64,000 nt of DNA from assembly GCA_024693025.1 (NCBI GenBank), contig JAILLS010000068.1:1-64000 (forward strand). Reading direction: 5' to 3'. The notes under the pieces are model-generated. The model was not told the origin of the DNA. It was given only the letters and a program-made list of their open reading frames with translations, and did no database searches. Made by a program: the position numbers and the translations under genes. This DNA comes from Succinivibrio sp. GTDB taxonomy: Bacteria; Pseudomonadota; Gammaproteobacteria; Enterobacterales; Succinivibrionaceae. The first letter of the stretch is position 1. Every line of letters begins with the position of its first letter. Positions 59,993 through 64,000 of this stretch are shown here, piece after piece.

Positions 59993-60925
59993 ATGGCTAA
60001 CGCAAATCAGACTAAATATATATGGTTTAACGGAAAAATGGTGCCTTGGGAGAGTGCTACAGTTCACGTAACATCTCATGCACTGCACTATGGTTCTTCT
60101 GTTTTCGAGGGTATTCGCTGCTATAAGACCAATCAGGGACCACAGATTTTCCGTCTGCGTGAGCATATTGATCGCTTATTCAACAGTGCTAAGATTTATC
60201 GCTTCCCGGTCGCACAAACTAAAGAAGAGATTATGGATGCCTGCAAAAAGGTTATCAGTGAAAATGAATTGGAGTTTGGTTATATCCGTCCTCTGATCTT
60301 CATGGGTGAGGTTGGTCTGGGCGTTAAGTTTGCCAAAGACAGCAAGGCCGATGCCATGGTCTGCGCTATGCCTTGGGGTGCCTATCTCGGTGAGGAAGGT
60401 CTGAAGAAAGGCGTTAAGGTCTGCGTGTCTTCCTGGAGACGTTTAGCTCCGGATACCATTCCAACAGAAGCTAAGGCTGGCGGTAATTACCTCTCCTCCA
60501 TCCTGATTGCCAATGAGGCTACCAATAACGGTTATACCGAGGCTATTGCCCTGGATGTTAACGGTTATATTTCTGAGGGTTCAGGTGAGAATGTCTTCTT
60601 TGTGAAGGACGGCGAGCTGTATACCGCTCCATTCACCTGTGGCCTGCTGCCAGGTATTACCCGTGACTCCATTGTTCATCTGGCAGAGGATGTCTTAGGC
60701 CTTAAAGTTCATCAGCAGCCAATTCCAAGAGAGATGGTTTATCTTGCTGACGAAATCTTCTTCTCCGGTACAGCCGCAGAAATTACCCCGATTGCCAGCG
60801 TGGATGGCATTGATGTGGGTCCTGGCTATCGCGGTCCGATTACTGAGAAACTGCAGAACACCTTCTTTGATCTCGTAGGCGGCAAGCTTGCAGACAAGTG
60901 GGGCTGGCTGACTCCAGTTAAATAA
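59993..60925 (+). CDS. ilvE: Branched-chain-amino-acid transaminase
   Basis: 310 aa; HALHYGSSVFEGIRCYKT, EAKAGGNYLSSILIANEA, GSGENVFFVKDG. Confidence 0.97.
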   Translation: MANANQTKYIWFNGKMVPWESATVHVTSHALHYGSSVFEGIRCYKTNQGPQIFRLREHIDRLFNSAKIYRFPVAQTKEEIMDACKKVISENELEFGYIRPLIFMGEVGLGVKFAKDSKADAMVCAMPWGAYLGEEGLKKGVKVCVSSWRRLAPDTIPTEAKAGGNYLSSILIANEATNNGYTEAIALDVNGYISEGSGENVFFVKDGELYTAPFTCGLLPGITRDSIVHLAEDVLGLKVHQQPIPREMVYLADEIFFSGTAAEITPIASVDGIDVGPGYRGPITEKLQNTFFDLVGGKLADKWGWLTPVK

Positions 60926-60960
60926 TCACGGTTCACCGCCTGGTGAAATGTTGTAATTAA

Positions 60961-60989
60961 AAACCCACTGCCTGCAAGGTTGTGGGTTT
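60961..60989 (+). terminator. Intercistronic hairpin between ilvE and ilvD
   Basis: AAACCCAC…GTGGGTTT followed by a short T-rich stretch (CTTTGT). Confidence 0.5.
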
Positions 60990-61027
60990 CTTTGTATAAG
61001 TTAATCATTTGTTATTAAAGGTTTTAT

Positions 61028-62875
61028 ATGGCTAATAATTATCGTTCCAAGATTACCTATGAAGGCCAGATCATGGCTGGTGCCAGAGCACTCTGGGAAG
61101 CTACAGGTATGAAGAAATCAGACTTCGGCAAGCCGATTATTGCGGTGGCCAATTCCTTTACGCAGTTTGTCCCAGGGCATGTGCATCTAGGTGAAATCGG
61201 ACAGCTGGTCTGCCGCGAAATCGAGAAGGCCGGCGGTGTTGCCAAGGAATTTAATACCATTGCCGTAGATGACGGCATTGCAATGGGCCATGACGGCATG
61301 CTCTATTCATTGCCAAGCCGTGACATCATTGCGGACAGTGTTGAGTATATGACCAATGCCCATAAGGCAGATGCCCTGGTGTGCATCTCCAACTGTGACA
61401 AGGTGACCCCAGGCATGCTGATGGCTGCTATGCGTCTGAATATTCCAACTATTTTCGTGTCAGGCGGTCCAATGGAAGCCGGCAGATCCAAGCGTTATGA
61501 CTATAAGCTCGATTTAATCGATGCCATGGTGGTGTCAGCTGAGCCTAATATCACTCAGGAAGAGGTCGACGAGGTTGAATATGCCAGCTGCCCAACCTGC
61601 GGCTCGTGCTCAGGCATGTTTACCGCCAACTCCATGAACTCACTCAATGAGGCTTTAGGTTTTGCTCTGCCGGGCAACGGCTCGCTGGTGGCTACCCACA
61701 AGCTGCGCAGAACCCTCTTTGAAAAGGCGGCCAAACGCATTGTCGCCATGGCCAAGGCTTATTATGAGCAGGGTGATGATTCGGTGCTGCCGCGTAATAT
61801 TGCTACACGTGAGTCTTTTGAAAATGCCATGTCCCTGGATATCGCCATGGGTGGCTCTACCAATACCGTGCTGCATCTTCTGGCCATTGCCCAGGAAGGC
61901 GGTGTGGATTTCACCATGAAGGATATCGATGCGCTGTCCCGTAAACTGCCGCATATCTGCAAGGTCTCCCCATCTACGCACAAATACCATATGGAAGATG
62001 TGCATAACGCCGGCGGCATTATGAACATCTTAGCCCAGCTCAAGCAGCATCAGCTGCTGCACACTGAAGCCAAGACCGTGTCAGGCCTGACTTTGGGTGA
62101 GGAAATCGATCAGTATGATCTGAGCAAGACTCAGGATGAGGAGATCAAGAAATTTTATCTGGCTACCTCAGGCGGCGAACATACTACCGAAGCTTTCTCT
62201 CAGGACTGCTACAGCAGCAAGCTCGACTTGGATCATGCCGATGGATGCATCAGAGACTTTGAGCATGCCTATTCACAGGATGGCGGACTGGCCGTGCTCT
62301 ATGGCAACCTCGCTCAGCATGGCTGCATTGTCAAGACTGCAGGTGTGGATGAGTCGATTCTGAAATTTGTGGGCAAGGCTGTGATCTTTGAAAGCCAGGA
62401 AGATGCAGTCAAAGGCATTCTGGGCGGCAAGGTCAAGGCAGGTGACGTGGTGGTGATCCGCTATGAGGGACCACGCGGCGGCCCTGGTATGCAGGAGATG
62501 CTCTATCCTACCTCCTATCTAAAATCCGTGGGACTTGGCAAGCAGTGCGCTTTGGTTACCGATGGCCGTTTCTCGGGCGGTTCATCCGGACTGTCCATTG
62601 GTCACGTCTCTCCGGAAGCTGCCAATGGCGGTAACATAGGTCTGCTCAAGGAAGGCGATCTGATTGCGATTGATATTCCGAACCGGAGCATCAACGTTAA
62701 CATTTCCGATGAGGAGTTAGCTTCACGCAGACAGGCTATGGAAGCTTTAGGCAGCAAAGCCTGGCAGCCTGCTGCACGTGATCGTCAGGTCTCCTTTGCC
62801 CTTAAAGCTTATGCCTATATGGCATCAAGTGCAGATAAGGGCGGTGTGCGTGACAGAAGCAAACTGGGCAATTAA
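61028..62875 (+). CDS. ilvD: Dihydroxy-acid dehydratase
   Basis: 615 aa; [51 protein letters not shown]. Confidence 0.98.
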   Translation: MANNYRSKITYEGQIMAGARALWEATGMKKSDFGKPIIAVANSFTQFVPGHVHLGEIGQLVCREIEKAGGVAKEFNTIAVDDGIAMGHDGMLYSLPSRDIIADSVEYMTNAHKADALVCISNCDKVTPGMLMAAMRLNIPTIFVSGGPMEAGRSKRYDYKLDLIDAMVVSAEPNITQEEVDEVEYASCPTCGSCSGMFTANSMNSLNEALGFALPGNGSLVATHKLRRTLFEKAAKRIVAMAKAYYEQGDDSVLPRNIATRESFENAMSLDIAMGGSTNTVLHLLAIAQEGGVDFTMKDIDALSRKLPHICKVSPSTHKYHMEDVHNAGGIMNILAQLKQHQLLHTEAKTVSGLTLGEEIDQYDLSKTQDEEIKKFYLATSGGEHTTEAFSQDCYSSKLDLDHADGCIRDFEHAYSQDGGLAVLYGNLAQHGCIVKTAGVDESILKFVGKAVIFESQEDAVKGILGGKVKAGDVVVIRYEGPRGGPGMQEMLYPTSYLKSVGLGKQCALVTDGRFSGGSSGLSIGHVSPEAANGGNIGLLKEGDLIAIDIPNRSINVNISDEELASRRQAMEALGSKAWQPAARDRQVSFALKAYAYMASSADKGGVRDRSKLGN

Positions 62876-62890
62876 CCATAAGGTAAAGTC

Positions 62891-64000
62891 ATGGCTGAAA
62901 AATTATTTGAAGCACAAGAATATTTACAGAAAATCCTGCTGGCTCGGATCTATGAGGTAGTCAAATTTACTCCTCTGCAGAAGCTTGACCGTCTGTCAGA
63001 GCGCTTAGGCGTCAATATCATGTTAAAGCGTGAGGACCGTCAGCCGATCCATTCGTTTAAGCTGCGTGGCGCCTACAATAAAATCAAGGGTTTATCCCCG
63101 GCTCAGATTAAGGCTGGTGTGATTACGGCATCAGCCGGCAATCATGCTCAGGGTGTGGCACTTTCAGCTCAGAAGCTGGGGATCAAGGCTGTCATTGTCA
63201 TGCCTACCACTACGCCGGATCTCAAGGTGGATGCGGTGCGGCATTTTGGGGCTGAAGTGGTGCTCTATGGTGACAGCTTCAATGAATCCTATGATTATGC
63301 CCAGCAGCTGTCTAAGAAAAAGGGGCTGACCATGATCCCGCCTTACGATGATCCTGAGGTGATCACCGGACAGGGTACCATTGCGCATGAACTTATAGGA
63401 CAGTGTGATGATATTGACACCATCTTTGTGCAGATTGGCGGCGGCGGACTGGCGGCCGGCATTGCAGTCTATATCAAGTCGCTGGTACCTGAGATTAAGG
63501 TTATCGGTGTCGAAGCTGAAGGCAGTGCGTGCATGAAAGCTGCTCTGCAGGCAGGCAAGCCTGTGGATATCGGCTATGTTTCCCATTTTGCTGATGGCGT
63601 AGCGGTCTCCAAGGCAGGTACTGAAACCTTCAGACTGCTGAGCAAATATCTCGATGACATTGTGACCTGCTCAAATGATGAGATCTGTGCCGCGATGAAG
63701 GATATTTTTGACGATACCCGTGCCATCGCCGAGCCTTCAGGAGCTCTGTCGCTGGCTGGTCTTAAAAAATATGTCAGAGAACATAATATTAAGGCCTCAA
63801 GCAATATGGTGGCTATTCTGTCAGGGGCCAATGTCAAATTTCATACTTTGCGTATGGTCGCTGAGCGCTGTGACGTGGGTGAAATGCAGGAAGGCATTCT
63901 CTCGGTGGAGATTCCGGAAATTAAAGGCTCCTTCCTTAATTTCTGCAAGGCTATCGGAGATCGCCCGGTGACTGAGTTCAGCTATCGCCTGAGCAATGAG
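62891..64000 (+). CDS. ilvA: Threonine ammonia-lyase, biosynthetic; truncated by window end
   Basis: ATG at 62891; KREDRQPIHSFKLRGAYNKI, ASAGNHAQGVALSA; open to the window end. Confidence 0.95.
   Translation, partial: MAEKLFEAQEYLQKILLARIYEVVKFTPLQKLDRLSERLGVNIMLKREDRQPIHSFKLRGAYNKIKGLSPAQIKAGVITASAGNHAQGVALSAQKLGIKAVIVMPTTTPDLKVDAVRHFGAEVVLYGDSFNESYDYAQQLSKKKGLTMIPPYDDPEVITGQGTIAHELIGQCDDIDTIFVQIGGGGLAAGIAVYIKSLVPEIKVIGVEAEGSACMKAALQAGKPVDIGYVSHFADGVAVSKAGTETFRLLSKYLDDIVTCSNDEICAAMKDIFDDTRAIAEPSGALSLAGLKKYVREHNIKASSNMVAILSGANVKFHTLRMVAERCDVGEMQEGILSVEIPEIKGSFLNFCKAIGDRPVTEFSYRLSNE

Noticed and set aside
59843-60166. 107-aa minus ORF upstream of and overlapping ilvE
   Set aside because: Overlaps the ilvE start in antisense and the ilvE promoter region; composition looks random.
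1-64000. CRISPR array, prophage, rRNA operon or multi-gene defence island
   Set aside because: No regularly spaced direct repeats, phage structural genes, rRNA sequence or clustered defence genes were seen on either strand.

Overview
This 64 kb window looks like a gammaproteobacterial chromosome segment. Gene content and neighbourhoods suggest an Aeromonadales/Succinivibrionaceae-like host, which is an inference from protein style only. Most of it is tightly packed housekeeping DNA: asmA-like/recG/pssA/pepP, prlC, rnb, menA, def-fmt-rsmB-trkA-trkH diverging from a zinc-finger gene-purE-tsaC-aroE-rsmJ, glmU, glmS, lgt, dnaE, ilvY/ilvC, ilvE-ilvD-ilvA, tcdA, rep, acrAB, dsbA and yciA. Accessory sequence is concentrated in three places. 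(i) The left edge has a strong hairpin with a TnpB-like tail and an opposing open frame. (ii) Positions 37.5-43.3 kb hold a ribose-type ABC ATPase/permease with no adjacent binding protein, a decayed transposase N-terminus, an orphan Cys-rich gene, and an intact IS4/IS1634-like element next to three tRNA genes. (iii) Single orphan genes sit between housekeeping genes. The most interesting candidates are a phage-type zinc-finger/TOPRIM primase-like protein whose C-terminal helicase-like region lacks a Walker A motif (44456-46357), a candidate small structured RNA at 12774-12889, an orphan protein with an apparent internal duplication (50694-51845), a dyad operator upstream of acrAB, and an orphan squalene/phytoene-synthase-like gene. 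No CRISPR array, rRNA or prophage was seen. All family assignments come from recognising motifs in the translations; no database search was run.
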